Translations under genes and position numbers: made by a program
Source of the DNA: Pantoea eucrina
GTDB lineage: Bacteria > Pseudomonadota > Gammaproteobacteria > Enterobacterales > Enterobacteriaceae
Length of the DNA stretch: 64,000 bases
Direction of reading: 5' to 3'
NCBI RefSeq assembly: GCF_002095385.1
Contig: NZ_MIPP01000007.1
Coordinates: 26,406-90,405 of the forward strand
Notes under the pieces: generated by a model
Told to the model about the DNA's origin: nothing
Databases searched by the model: none
What the model saw: only the letters and a program-made list of their open reading frames with translations
Part shown: positions 9,009 through 19,385 of the stretch, piece after piece
How positions within the stretch are numbered: the first letter of the stretch is position 1
How the letters are laid out: the number at the start of each line of letters is the position of its first letter

Positions 9009-11170
9009 CTACATCGCCTCCAGCCGCGCATACGCGGCGACCAGCCACTTAATGCCCTGCCCCTGGAAAGCGACCTGCAGGCGACTGTGCTCGCCGCTGC
9101 CTTCCAGATTAATAATGGTGCCTTCGCCAAACTTCGCGTGGCGCACCCGCTGACCCAGGGTAAAGCCGCTGTCGCTTTTGCTGGTGGGCGTGCCCATGCG
9201 CTGATGGCTGACCGGACGGCTGACGCTGGCGCGCAGGCGCACTTCCTCCACGCACTCTTCCGGCAGTTCGCCAATAAAGCGCGACGGGCGATGATAGACT
9301 TCCTTGCCGTAAAGCCGCCGCGTCTCGGCGTAGGTGAGCGTCAGCTTGACCATCGCCCGGGTGACGCCAACATAGGCCAGCCGCCGCTCCTCCTCCAGAC
9401 GCCCGCCCTCATCCAGCGACATCTGGCTCGGGAACATGCCCTCTTCCATGCCGACAATAAAGACCTGAGTAAACTCCAGCCCTTTTGCCGAGTGCAGCGT
9501 CATCAGCTGTACGGCATCCTGCCATTTATCCGCCTGACCTTCGCCCGCTTCCAGCGCGGCGTGCGATAAAAACGCCTGCAGCGGCATTAAATCTTCATCT
9601 TCATCCTGATAACTGAACTGGCGGGTCGCCGTGACCAGCTCCTCTAAGTTCTCAATACGCGCCTGGCCTTTTTCGCCTTTTTCCTGCTCATACATCAGCC
9701 ACAGACCGGAATCTTTAATCACGCGATCGGTCTGCACATGCAGAGGCATCTCTGCGGTTTCATGCGCCAGCGCATCAACCAGTTCGCAGAAGCGCTGCAG
9801 TGCCGACGCCGCCCGCCCTGCCAGGGCGCGATTCTGCAGCAGTTCCCGCGTGGCCTGCCACAGCGTAAGCTGTTTTTCGCGCGCCGTCTGACGCACCACA
9901 TCAAGTGTCCGATCGCCCACGCCGCGCGTCGGCGTATTGACCACGCGCTCAAATGCAGCGTCGTCATTACGGTTGGCGATCAGGCGCAGATAGGCGAGCG
10001 CATCTTTGATCTCCTGGCGTTCAAAGAAGCGCATACCGCCATAAATACGATAGGGCATGCTGGCCTGCAGCAGCGCCTCTTCCAGCACGCGCGACTGGGC
10101 GTTACTGCGATAGAGAATCGCGCAATCCTGCAGCGCATTACCGTTCTCATGCCAGGTTTTAATGCGGTTAACCACAAAGCGCGCTTCATCCAGCTCGTTA
10201 AACGCACAGTAGATTGAGATTTTTTCGCCGTCGCTGCCGTCGGTCCAGAGCTCTTTTCCGAGCCGTCCGCTGTTGTTGGCGATCAGGGCGTTGGCGGACT
10301 TCAGGATATGATTAGTGGAGCGGTAGTTCTGCTCAAGGCGGATCGTTCCGCACCGGGAAAGTCCTGCAGGAAGCGCTGGATATTCTCAACCTGCGCGCCG
10401 CGCCAGCCGTAGATGGACTGATCGTCATCGCCGACAATAATTACCCGGCTGCTGTCGCCCGCCAGCATGCGGATCCACGCATACTGAATGTTGTTGGTGT
10501 CCTGAAACTCATCAACCAGAATATTGCTAAAGCGCTCGCGATAGTGATTCAGGATCTGTGGCTTATGCAGCCACAGCTCATGCGCGCGCAGCAGCAGCTC
10601 GGCAAAATCGACCAGGCCTGCGCGATCGCACGCCTCCTGATAGGCCTGATAAATACGCAGCCACGTCTGCTCAACCGGATTGTTGTAGCTTTCGATATGT
10701 TTTGGCCGCAGACCCTCATCTTTCTTGCCGTTGATGTACCACATGCCCTGCCGTGCCGGCCACTGCTTATCATCCAGATTCATTGACTTAATCAGACGCT
10801 TCAGCAGCCGCAGCTGATCTTCGCTGTCGAGGATCTGAAAATCCTGCGGCAGTCCGGCATCCAGATGGTGCGCCCGCAGCAGGCGATGCGCCAGGCCATG
10901 GAATGTGCCAATCCACATGCCGCCCTGTCCGCTGCCAATCAGCTGATCGATACGATGACGCATCTCAGCCGCCGCTTTATTGGTGAAGGTGACCGCCATG
11001 ATGGAGTATGGCGAGCAGTTCTCCACCGACAGCAGCCAGGCGATGCGGTGCACCAGCACACGGGTTTTGCCGCTGCCTGCTCCGGCCAGCACCAGCAGAT
11101 TGCTGCGCGGTGCGGCAACCGCCTCACGCTGTTTGTCATTCAAGCCGTCGAGCAGATCAGAAACGTCCAT
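9009..11170 (-). pseudogene. uvrD: DNA helicase II UvrD, split by a one-base deletion
   Basis: Superfamily 1 helicase of nucleotide excision and mismatch repair. The N-terminal part starts at ATG 11170 and has Walker A GAGSGKT (30-36, Lys35) and DEFQDT. It runs in frame to about 10348, then enters a wrong frame and stops near 10301. The rest continues in another frame down to 9009, ending LVAAYARLEAM. At 10346-10347 the forward strand shows TT where TTT would give ...[16 protein letters not shown]. Adding one base gives 720 residues, the E. coli length. This may be a sequencing error or a real mutator lesion. No internal start or programmed-shift signal explains it. Confidence 0.93.
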
Positions 11171-11318
11171 AAGCACCGTTTTTAAAGAATAGAGTTGCGT
11201 ACCCTGAGTCATTCGTCCTGCAGCGATGCCGCAGATCTCTGAATGGTCGCGCGCTTACGCAGGTAAGTCGCCAGAGTGAACCGGCACAGCTCGTAAAGCC
11301 GTGCGCCGGAGGATACGA

Positions 11319-11364
11319 CTGGATAAATTTACAGCCATTATAGCAGTGAGGTCAGGGATGCCAA
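11319..11364 (-). promoter_or_regulatory. uvrD promoter with LexA (SOS) box
   Basis: On the reverse strand TTGGCA (11364-11359), a 16-base spacer and a perfect TATAAT (11342-11337) form a strong promoter inside the end of yigB. Just downstream is CTGTAAATTTATCCAG (11334-11319), fitting the LexA rule CTG-N10-CAG and close to the E. coli uvrD box as recalled. It overlaps the expected start site, so LexA should block initiation. Confidence 0.8.
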
Positions 11365-12054
11365 CCGATGAATTTCAACGTGCGGCAGCAGACGGGCGTC
11401 ATCAATCTGCATCAGATTGCCGCTGTTCAGGTTGATCCAGCACGCCTGCAGGCCGGCGCGCAGCGCGCCTGCAACATCGGTGGTCAGGTCATCGCCAACG
11501 TGCAGGATCGCCTCCGGCGCAATAGCAAGCCGCTCCGCCGCGAGATGATACATATCCTGCCACGGCTTGGCGCGACCGTGCGGACCGGCACGCAGCGTAA
11601 ACTGAAAGTAGTGCTGAATGCCGAGCTTTTTCGGATCGGCATTGCCGTTGGTGATCGCCACCAGCGGCACGCGCTCGCCGAGCCAGCGCAGCGTCTGGTG
11701 CGTCTCTTCCGGCATCACAACCTGACTGCGCCAGTGGTGAAAGGTGCGCATCACCTCTCCTGCGCCCGCGGCAGCGTCGGCGGCCGGCAGGCCAATATTC
11801 AGTAACGCCAGCTCCACCGAACGGCGGCGCCACTCTGAGACGTCATGATAAATATCGGGTTCGCGCGCCAGCAGCTCATCACGCAGCTGCTGATAATCGG
11901 CCGGTGTGAATTCACGCAGCGCCGGGTGAAACGCCTGCAGCGCCGCATGCGTCTCCTGCGCGGTCTTACGGATCACCGGGCGGTTGTCATACAGCGTATC
12001 ATCCAGATCGAAGGTCAGCGCCTTAACCGGATGCAGGGAGCGGTAAAACTTCAT
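11338..12054 (-). CDS. yigB: HAD-family phosphatase YigB
   Basis: Haloacid dehalogenase-superfamily phosphatase; E. coli YigB dephosphorylates FMN and a riboflavin pathway intermediate. The 238 residues include motif [11 protein letters not shown] (15-24) with the Asp nucleophile and acid/base Asp, motif II AITNGNA near 130-136, and motif [18 protein letters not shown] near 185-197. It overlaps xerC by four bases (ATGA), showing translational coupling. The uvrD promoter and LexA box overlap its 3' end. Confidence 0.94.
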   Translation of the reverse strand: MKFYRSLHPVKALTFDLDDTLYDNRPVIRKTAQETHAALQAFHPALREFTPADYQQLRDELLAREPDIYHDVSEWRRRSVELALLNIGLPAADAAAGAGEVMRTFHHWRSQVVMPEETHQTLRWLGERVPLVAITNGNADPKKLGIQHYFQFTLRAGPHGRAKPWQDMYHLAAERLAIAPEAILHVGDDLTTDVAGALRAGLQACWINLNSGNLMQIDDARLLPHVEIHRLASLTSLL

Positions 12055-12953
12055 TCTGATTTTCCTCGTTTAGCACGCGGATGCGCGGCATCGTAGACCG
12101 AGGCCAGATGCTGGAAATCGAGATGGGTGTAAATCTGGGTGGTCGAGAGATTGGCATGCCCGAGCAGCTCCTGCACCGCGCGCAGGTCGCCGCTTGACTC
12201 CAGCAGGTGGGTGGCAAAAGAGTGGCGCAGCTTATGCGGATGAATATGGCTGGCCACGCCCTGTTTGATGCCCCACTCGGCAAACCGCTTCTGCACGTTG
12301 CGCGCGGAAATCCGGCTACCGCGCGAAGAGACAAACAGCGCATCATCCTGCGGAGCAAAACTGTCGCGCAGCGCCAGCCAGTGCTGCAGCCAGGTCACCG
12401 CCGTTGCGCCAACCGGCACGCGCCGCTCTTTACTGCCTTTGCCCAGCACCTGGACTTCACCCGACTCCGCATCAAGATCGCGGCAGTTTATCCCGACCAG
12501 CTCGCTGAGACGCAGGCCGCCGCCATACATGGTTTCAAGCATTGCGCGATCGCGCACCGCCAGCGGGTCATTAAGGTCAATCTCCAGCAGCTGCGTGACT
12601 TCATCCACGTCCATATTCTTTGGCAGATGGCGGGCGTTACGCGGCGTGGCGATACCTTTCGCCGGATTTGCGCTCAGCATGCCCTGGCTGACCTGCCAGT
12701 CAAGAAAGCTGCGCAGGGCAGACATACGCAGCGCCAGACTGCTCGCCTGCAGGCCATCGCGCCGGCTGCGCGCCGCCAGGCTGCGCACCTGCGCCGGCTC
12801 CAGCTGCGACCATTCGGTTAACTGCATGCTCTCCGCGAGCGCCACAAGCGCCAGCAGCTGGCGACGATAGTTTTTCTGCGTCAGCGGACTGAGCTGGCGT
12901 TCTACCTGCAGATAGCGCAGAAAGGCGTCGACGGCGGGCAGCAGCGTACTCAT
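12051..12953 (-). CDS. xerC: Site-specific tyrosine recombinase XerC
   Basis: Resolves chromosome dimers at dif together with XerD and FtsK. The 300 residues carry an N-terminal SAM-like DNA-binding domain and a catalytic domain. All catalytic residues are present at the E. coli numbers: Arg148, Lys172, His240, Arg243, His266 and Tyr275. It overlaps yigA and yigB by four bases at each end. The lptM-dapF-yigA-xerC-yigB-uvrD order is conserved, so it is probably co-transcribed. Confidence 0.97.
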   Translation of the reverse strand: MSTLLPAVDAFLRYLQVERQLSPLTQKNYRRQLLALVALAESMQLTEWSQLEPAQVRSLAARSRRDGLQASSLALRMSALRSFLDWQVSQGMLSANPAKGIATPRNARHLPKNMDVDEVTQLLEIDLNDPLAVRDRAMLETMYGGGLRLSELVGINCRDLDAESGEVQVLGKGSKERRVPVGATAVTWLQHWLALRDSFAPQDDALFVSSRGSRISARNVQKRFAEWGIKQGVASHIHPHKLRHSFATHLLESSGDLRAVQELLGHANLSTTQIYTHLDFQHLASVYDAAHPRAKRGKSE

Positions 12954-13654
12954 ACGCGCTCGATCCAGCGCGCCAGCAGCGCCGGCAGCATCTGGGCCAG
13001 GTGCTGCAGTAAGAGTGTCCCCATGCCGGCCTGATAGTGCTGATTATCGCGGCTGCTGAAGATGACGACGCCCGCTTCACCCCGCTCGCCCAGCAGCGAC
13101 ATCGCAACCGAGCCGACGGCTTTCGCCTGCGGCAGCAGCAGCAGCAGCTCCGGTCCGTTCAGGCTGCCAAGATAGTGCTGCTGCTGACCAAAACGCTGAA
13201 TACGCAGCGGCTCAAACGCCTGTCGCGCCAGACCCAGCTGGATAAAATCAGAGGGTGCACCGAGGCGCCATTGATCGCTGAACAGCCGTACATTGGCGCC
13301 CGCCAGACCCAGCTCGCGCGCCCAGCGCTGCAGGCGGTTCAGCATCTCCTGCAGGCTGTCAGCGGCGGCGAGATGTCCCTGCAGCGCCAGCAGGCGATCG
13401 AACAGCTGATGATTGGCGTTGGCCTGCTCCATCAGCAGCGTGATCTCCTCTTCCAGCTGACGGATGTGGTTGCGCTGGCGCGCCATATGCCACTCTACCA
13501 GCGAGACGCTGCCGCGCACCGCGTGCGGCACCGCCATCTGTTCAACCTGACGTGCGTTGCGGATAAAAAAATCGGGGTTCTGCTGCAGATAAGCGCTGAC
13601 GGCGCGATCGTCAAGCTGCACCGCGCTGTCAGTCTGCTCTTCCGGGTATTTCAT
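12950..13654 (-). CDS. yigA: DUF484 family protein YigA
   Basis: Protein of unknown function from the DUF484 family, 234 residues (E. coli YigA 235). The N-terminus has the family pattern [12 protein letters not shown] near 18-29. A helical, coiled-coil-like stretch follows (about 55-90), then a GAF-like region with [18 protein letters not shown] near 184-201. It overlaps dapF and xerC by four bases each. Its constant place beside xerC hints at a link to the operon, but no function is established. Confidence 0.9.
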   Translation of the reverse strand: MKYPEEQTDSAVQLDDRAVSAYLQQNPDFFIRNARQVEQMAVPHAVRGSVSLVEWHMARQRNHIRQLEEEITLLMEQANANHQLFDRLLALQGHLAAADSLQEMLNRLQRWARELGLAGANVRLFSDQWRLGAPSDFIQLGLARQAFEPLRIQRFGQQQHYLGSLNGPELLLLLPQAKAVGSVAMSLLGERGEAGVVIFSSRDNQHYQAGMGTLLLQHLAQMLPALLARWIERV

Positions 13655-14475
13655 AAATGGATAAATCCGTCATAAACGTGGGTGGCGGGTCCGGTCATAT
13701 ATAGCGGCTGTCCGGCCCCCTTCCAGGCGATATGCAGCGTCCCGCCGGGCAGATCGACGCGCACTTTTTCTGCCAGCAGCCCCTGCTGAATACCACAGGC
13801 TACCGCTGCACAGGCGCCGCTGCCGCACGCCTGGGTTTCGCCGGCTCCGCGCTCATAAACGCGCAGGCGTACGTGCTCACGGCTGACCACTTCCATAAAG
13901 CCGACGTTAACGCGTTCCGGGAAGCGCTCATGACTCTCCAGCGCCGGCCCCAGCGTCTCAACGGCTGCAGTTATCACGCTCTCCACCTGAATTACACAGT
14001 GCGGATTACCCATTGAGACGGCACCAAACATCACGGTCTGCTCAGCGACGCGCTGCAGATAGAGATTCTCCGCCTTGTTAGCGCGCAGCGGCACACGCTG
14101 CGGATCAAAATCAGGCTCGCCCATATTGACCCGTACCAGCTCATCGCTGGTCACGCTCAGCACCATACGTCCGGTTTGGGTGCTGACGCGAATGTCATTT
14201 TTATTGGTCAGCCCTTTGAGGCGCACAAAGCGGGCGAAACAGCGCGCGCCGTTGCCACACTGCGCCACTTCACTGCCGTCAGCGTTAAATATGCGATAGT
14301 GAAAGTCGAGATCCGGATCGTAGGGTGGCTCTACGATCAGCAGCTGATCAAAGCCGATCCCCAGATGCCGATCCGCCAGGCGGCGAATCAATTCCGGCGA
14401 AAAAAAGACGTTTTGTGTCACTGCATCCACGACCATAAAGTCGTTGCCGAGACCGTGCATTTTCGAGAACTGCAT
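13651..14475 (-). CDS. dapF: Diaminopimelate epimerase DapF
   Basis: Converts LL- to meso-diaminopimelate for lysine and peptidoglycan synthesis, cytosolic and cofactor-free. It has 274 residues, the E. coli length. The catalytic cysteines are Cys73 in CGNGARC and Cys217 in ACGSGAC. The frame is open eight codons upstream to an ATG at 14499, but GGCGGAG sits eight bases before ATG 14475, and the protein from there matches [13 protein letters not shown] of the family, so 14475 is the start. Confidence 0.97.
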   Translation of the reverse strand: MQFSKMHGLGNDFMVVDAVTQNVFFSPELIRRLADRHLGIGFDQLLIVEPPYDPDLDFHYRIFNADGSEVAQCGNGARCFARFVRLKGLTNKNDIRVSTQTGRMVLSVTSDELVRVNMGEPDFDPQRVPLRANKAENLYLQRVAEQTVMFGAVSMGNPHCVIQVESVITAAVETLGPALESHERFPERVNVGFMEVVSREHVRLRVYERGAGETQACGSGACAAVACGIQQGLLAEKVRVDLPGGTLHIAWKGAGQPLYMTGPATHVYDGFIHL

Positions 14476-14504
14476 TTTCTGCTCCGCCGGATTACTCATT
14501 AAAT

Positions 14505-14708
14505 TTAGTTTGACTGTACGCCTGATGAGCTGCCGGTGACCAGGCCCCCGGTATCCGCCTGCTGAGCGGCCTGCTGCTGCTGTTCTGTCGGCTTGTCGTT
14601 CTGCTGCGGCTTATCCGCGGGCGGGAAGTATAACGGGCCTTTCAGGCCGCAGCCTGCCAGGCTGACCAGCATCAGCGCCATGCCCAACTGGCTTATGACT
14701 CGTCTCAT
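14505..14708 (-). CDS. lptM: LPS-assembly lipoprotein LptM (YifL)
   Basis: Small outer-membrane lipoprotein of 67 residues that helps LptD/LptE mature. The signal peptide is followed by the lipobox LAGC with the lipid-bearing Cys20. The conserved core [10 protein letters not shown] comes directly after, then a Gln-rich tail. It is the first gene of the leftward dapF-xerC-uvrD run. In E. coli a reverse-strand cyaY lies just upstream; here only 112 bases separate lptM from cyaA and no cyaY is present. Confidence 0.92.
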   Translation of the reverse strand: MRRVISQLGMALMLVSLAGCGLKGPLYFPPADKPQQNDKPTEQQQQAAQQADTGGLVTGSSSGVQSN

Positions 14709-14820
14709 TTTATCTGCTCGTATTGTCCAATTCTCAGCTGCTTATCATCGCAGCTGATGGTGTAAAAGCAACAGGAAATATCGGACAGAGTGGCCGTGCA
14801 GGCTGGCTGAAAACCCGCGA

Positions 14821-17375
14821 TCAGTGCACCTGATAACGCGGCATAAAATCGGCGTTGTCGTTATCCGGCGGGGTCGGACAGAGCTGCGTCAGGGTCTGAC
14901 TGCGGAACGGGATCACCTGAAAACGATCGCCGGTGTTCACGATTTGATAAAACTGCGGCAGATTGAAATTGATAAAGCTTGAGCCGTAGGTAAAGCGATC
15001 GTGTGATGAAGAGTAGAAACGGCTGACGTCGCGCACCAGCTCCTCTTTACTGCCTTCGCAGTGGTGGTAAATCTCCACGCGATTGCTCTCATCGAGAATA
15101 TAGATGTTGAATCCGCGATCGTCGCTGGTGTCTTCAAAGAAGAACTGAATAATGCCTTCGCTGGCGTAGCCGTTTACCACCGGCGGCAGCGGAGTCTGGT
15201 TCGATTCCACCTTAATCGATAACCCATGCAGCTTGTTGTTGGAAATCGCGCCGTAAAACTCTACCGCGTTCTCCAGCTTCTGCACCGAGACGCTCATGCG
15301 TTCAAAGAAGAGTCCCCAGGTCTGTCCCGCGACGCGAATCGCTTTGAAGCGGCCCGGCTCCTGCCGCGTACTCGACAGGCGCAGCTCAATGCACTCTGAT
15401 ACCAGCTGCTGTACCCGCGTGCGGATCAGGCCACGCAGATGCTGACTGTAGCAAAATACCTCAACCGTATCGGGCGGCGCCGCATCCTGATGCATCTTGC
15501 CCAGAATGGTTTTCAGCGCGTCAATCATCGCCTGTTCACCGCTGAAATGCAGGGTACGTACTTCATTCCACGAGTTGCGGTAGAGCAGATCGACGCTGCC
15601 AATCAGGCACTGCTGCTGACCAAAGCTGAATACATCCAGCTTGCGGAAATCAAAGTGCACCACCTGGTTACGGAATGCCGCAGTGGGATCGTGCTCAAGA
15701 TTGACAATAATCGCCAGATGGCGGATTTCGCACGGGCTGTAGAGCGCTTTTGGCGTAGGCGCCGGCAGGCGCAGCGGAAAGTGGCCGGAGACATCGCTGA
15801 CCAGCTCCTGCAGACGCGCCAGGTCGCACAGCTCGTTACCTTTAATGTGCAGCCGCGTTTTCTGCGTCAGTAATCCGTTGAACCATGCCCACGCCACCAA
15901 CTTGTTCAGATAGCGGTTATATTCCAGCGGCTGATGGCTGATAATCGAACTCATATCCGGCGACTGATTATAGAGATACCAGCCTGGCCGGTTAGCGCGC
16001 CCGGCGGGCACGTGAATAAAGGTCAGATTCTCTTCTGACAGATCGGGTGATATTTGCGGGTTGACCAGCGTGACTTTACCCGGCAGCGCTTCAAAAGCGG
16101 CATACAGTTTACGCGTCAATACGCCGATATCCTGCGGGCTGGCACTGACGCTTAAATTGTTCCGGCGCGCAAAGCGGATCAGATTACGATAGCTCTGCAT
16201 CATCGCATCCAGCAGCTCATTATGCGCCTCGCGCACGCGCTCGATCTTCCACTCCGCCCGATTATCCAGAACGGCGAGTTTCGCTTCGTCCCAGCCCCAG
16301 GCTTTTACCAGCTGTAGCAGGATTTCGCGCCGCCAGCCGTTGCGGGCGTGCTGATCGTCACCGGAAAGCTTCTCGCACACTTTCAGATAGAAACAGCGCC
16401 GCACCAGATCGAGGCGGGCGTGATCTTCCACACTGGTCAGATAGCGCGTGACCCGCTCCAGCATCATGCAGTAGGGATCCAGCCCGAAGCTGACGATCTC
16501 GCCTTCATGCAGACGCTGTCTGATATCCATCGCCAGCAGCTGCGTATTCGGATACTCCCAGCTGTACGCTTCCAGCAGCAGCGTTTTCAGCACCGCTTTA
16601 TAAGGGGAGTCGATACTTTTATAGAGCTGCCACAGGCTGGCGCCAAAATACTCTTCTGCCGACAGCGTACCGAGGCGCCTAAATCGAGCCATTCGTTCGG
16701 TGTCAGTACGCCCTGTGAATAGAGCGACATGACGTAATCGTCATAGTGATGCTCTTCCTCATTCGGCACCATATTCCACAGGATGCGCTTACCCGCCATA
16801 CGCACCGCCGTGCGATAGAACTCATCAAGCAGCAAAATATGCTGGGTCGATCCGCAATCCTCACCGCCGAGGCTGCCGCTCTCGTTGTGACGAAAACGGT
16901 TTTCATCAATAAGGAAAAAGCTGACTTCCACACCCATTGACACACACCACTTCTGTAACAGCGTACACTTACGCTGCAGGGCCAGACGCTCTTCGTTATC
17001 AAGCCAGGAGTGGTGGCACACCCAGATATCCAGATCGGATGCGCTGTTCTGCCCGACCGACGAGGTGCTGCCCATCGAGTAGATAGCGGTAATTGGCCGT
17101 TCGCCCCCGGCCGCTGGCGTCAGGTCTGCCGCCGGTTTGCCGGTAACGGTATGCAGCAGCTGCTGTTGCTGTTCATCAGGCGTGAAGAAGCAGACGCCGT
17201 GTGGAACGTTACCTTCGAGGTAACCCGGCATCAGAGGATGATGATAGTGCAATAATGTTGGCAGCAGACTGTAGACGTGCTGGAAAGCAGGCCCCATGGC
17301 AGCCAGCGCGCGATCTACGCGCAGCTGGTTAATCGCATCCAGTCTCTGTTTAAGTGTCTCAATGTAGAGGTACAA
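14821..17375 (-). pseudogene. cyaA: Class I adenylate cyclase CyaA, split by a one-base deletion
   Basis: Makes cAMP for CRP. The N-terminal catalytic part contains [20 protein letters not shown], the nucleotidyltransferase core, and reads in frame to NEWLDLG. Then the frame is lost near 16676. The second part resumes as [16 protein letters not shown] and runs to 14821. Restoring one G (GGCGGCC instead of GGCGCC) joins them into 851 residues; E. coli CyaA has 848. The start is the conserved TTG at 17375 ([16 protein letters not shown]). As written the strain would have a truncated cyclase of catalytic domain only; a sequencing error is possible. Confidence 0.93.
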
Positions 17376-17467
17376 GACGTTTCGCCTGATTGTCCCAGTG
17401 TTAAGCACCCTGCTTCCAGCGTTTGCCATTTTAATAATGAGGTATGCAGGCAAATTATTGCTGGAAA

Positions 17468-17483
17468 CGTGATCAATCTAACA
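17468..17483 (-). promoter_or_regulatory. CRP-binding site in the cyaA control region
   Basis: Reverse strand TGTTAGATTGATCACG fits the TGTGA-N6-TCACA rule with one mismatch in each half. It is almost identical to the CRP site that represses the cyaA P2 promoter in E. coli, as I recall it. It lies about 90 bases before the TTG start. Confidence 0.65.
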
Positions 17484-17623
17484 CCAGAAGGATTGACCGT
17501 AAAGAAAGTTGCGCTACATGACAGTTTAGCATCTGCCGCAGAGCAACCCGCTTTTTTTGCGCCACGCCTGCTGAGGTATGGCGAGCCACAAATGAATAGT
17601 GCGGCCTTTTCAATCCGTTGAAA

Positions 17624-17653
17624 CTGACAGCATTCCCCTATCGATGATAGGAT
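17624..17653 (+). promoter_or_regulatory. Candidate hemC promoter
   Basis: CTGACA (17624-17629) and TAGGAT (17648-17653) are separated by 18 bases, giving a start near 17660, some 24 bases before hemC. The 308-bp cyaA-hemC gap contains this, the CRP site and nothing else I can name. Confidence 0.4.
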
Positions 17654-17683
17654 AATCGATGAACGATCAAAATGGTTAACGGT

Positions 17684-18625
17684 ATGTTAAACAAAATTTT
17701 CAGAATTGCTACCCGTCAAAGTCCTCTCGCACTCTGGCAGGCACAATATGTTCAGCAGCGCCTGATGGCAGCCCATCCGGGCCTGCAGGTAGAGCTGGTG
17801 CCGATGGTGACCAAAGGCGATGTTATTCTCGATACCCCGCTGGCAAAAGTGGGCGGCAAGGGTTTGTTCGTTAAAGAACTGGAACAGGCCATGCTGGAGA
17901 ATCGCGCCGATCTGGCGGTGCATTCCATGAAAGATGTGCCGGTTAACTTTCCGGAAGGCCTGGGTCTGGTGACTATCTGCGAACGTGAAGATCCACGCGA
18001 CGCCTTTGTCTCTAATCACTATAACGCTATCGATGAGCTGCCTCAGGGTGCAGTAGTTGGCACCTCCAGCCTGCGCCGCCAGTGTCAGCTGAGCGCACGC
18101 CGGCCTGACCTGATTATCCGTTCGCTGCGCGGCAATGTCGGCACCCGTCTCGGCAAGCTTGATGCGGGTGAATATGATGCCATTATTCTGGCCGCTGCCG
18201 GTCTGAAACGCCTTGGGCTGGAAGATCGCATTCGTCAGGCACTGCCTGCAGAGCTTTCACTGCCCGCCGTGGGACAGGGTGCCGTAGGCATTGAGTGCCG
18301 GCTTGATGACAGCGCATTAATTACGCTGCTGCAGGCGCTGAACCACAGTGAGACAGCAGTATGCGTGCGCGCTGAGCGCGCCATGAATACCCGGCTTGAG
18401 GGTGGATGTCAGGTGCCGATCGGCAGTTTTGCCGTACTGGAAGATGACCAGCTCTGGCTGCGCGGTCTGGTCGGTGCGCCCGACGGCAGCCAGATGGTAA
18501 CCGGTGAACGCCGTGGCCCGCGTGAGCAGGCGGAGCAGATGGGCATTTCGCTGGCTGAAGAGCTGCTGAATAAGGGCGCGCGCGAAATTCTGCATGAGGT
18601 CTATCAGGGACAGCCGCCGGTATGA
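17684..18625 (+). CDS. hemC: Porphobilinogen deaminase HemC
   Basis: Polymerises four porphobilinogens to hydroxymethylbilane in haem and sirohaem synthesis. It has 313 residues, the E. coli length. Catalytic Asp84 lies in HSMKDVPV and the dipyrromethane cofactor binds Cys242 in [12 protein letters not shown] 17684 matches the E. coli start; an in-frame ATG at 17672 is possible. It overlaps hemD by four bases and heads the hemCDXY operon, divergent from cyaA. Confidence 0.97.
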   Translation: MLNKIFRIATRQSPLALWQAQYVQQRLMAAHPGLQVELVPMVTKGDVILDTPLAKVGGKGLFVKELEQAMLENRADLAVHSMKDVPVNFPEGLGLVTICEREDPRDAFVSNHYNAIDELPQGAVVGTSSLRRQCQLSARRPDLIIRSLRGNVGTRLGKLDAGEYDAIILAAAGLKRLGLEDRIRQALPAELSLPAVGQGAVGIECRLDDSALITLLQALNHSETAVCVRAERAMNTRLEGGCQVPIGSFAVLEDDQLWLRGLVGAPDGSQMVTGERRGPREQAEQMGISLAEELLNKGAREILHEVYQGQPPV

Positions 18626-19362
18626 CTATTCTTGTGACCCGTCCGGAACCGGCTGCCAGCGAGCTGGTTGCGCGCCTGCGCAGCCTGGGCAAGCTGGCGT
18701 GGGCGTTTCCGCTGATTGAATTTACGCCGGGTCGCGATTTAGCACAGTTACCGCAACAGCTGACGGCGCTGCGGCCGGGCGATCTGGTGTTTCTGCTGTC
18801 ACAGCAGGTAGTGAATTTCGCCCATCCGGCGCTGCAGCACAGCCAGACAACCTGGCCCGCTGCCGCTGACTACTATGCGATTGGTCGCTCAACCGCGCTG
18901 GCGCTGCATACCGTCACAAATCTCAAAGTAGACTATCCTCATGCGCGGGAGACCAGCGAAGAGCTGGTTCGCCTGCAGCGCCTGCAGCAGGTCAGCGGCA
19001 AGCGCGCGCTGATCCTGCGCGGCACTCCCGGTCGGGAATTATTAGCGGAAACTCTCATCGAACGTGGCGCAGAAGTGCAATACTGTGAGTGCTATCAGCG
19101 CAATGAGAAGCACTACGACGGCGCTATTGAGGGTCGGCGCTGGCGCGACCGCGGGATTACCACGCTGGTGGTGACCAGCGGTGAAATGTTAAAACAACTC
19201 CATGCACTGTTTCCGCCAATCGATCGGCGGGAGTGGTTACTGCACTGTCGACTGGTGGTCGTCAGTGAACGTTTGGCTACCCAGGCCGCTGAAGCGGGCT
19301 GGCAGGAGATAGACGTAGCCGATGGTGCCGATAACGACGCGCTGCTGCGTGCGTTACGCTGA
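18622..19362 (+). CDS. hemD: Uroporphyrinogen-III synthase HemD
   Basis: Cyclises hydroxymethylbilane with inversion of ring D. The 246 residues show the two-domain pattern of this poorly conserved family: [12 protein letters not shown] at the start, [10 protein letters not shown] near 53-62, and [10 protein letters not shown] near 189-198. Its start ATG overlaps the hemC stop, as in E. coli. Confidence 0.94.
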   Translation: MTILVTRPEPAASELVARLRSLGKLAWAFPLIEFTPGRDLAQLPQQLTALRPGDLVFLLSQQVVNFAHPALQHSQTTWPAAADYYAIGRSTALALHTVTNLKVDYPHARETSEELVRLQRLQQVSGKRALILRGTPGRELLAETLIERGAEVQYCECYQRNEKHYDGAIEGRRWRDRGITTLVVTSGEMLKQLHALFPPIDRREWLLHCRLVVVSERLATQAAEAGWQEIDVADGADNDALLRALR

Positions 19363-19385
19363 ACTTAACAATGGGATGAGCCACA

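Noticed and set aside
10340..10350. Programmed ribosomal frameshift in uvrD
   Set aside because: No slippery heptamer, no downstream structure of note, and no known precedent in UvrD.
9009..11170. Two separate helicase genes instead of one broken uvrD
   Set aside because: The N-terminal part ends mid-motif, the C-terminal part has no start signal, and one added base restores a full-length UvrD.
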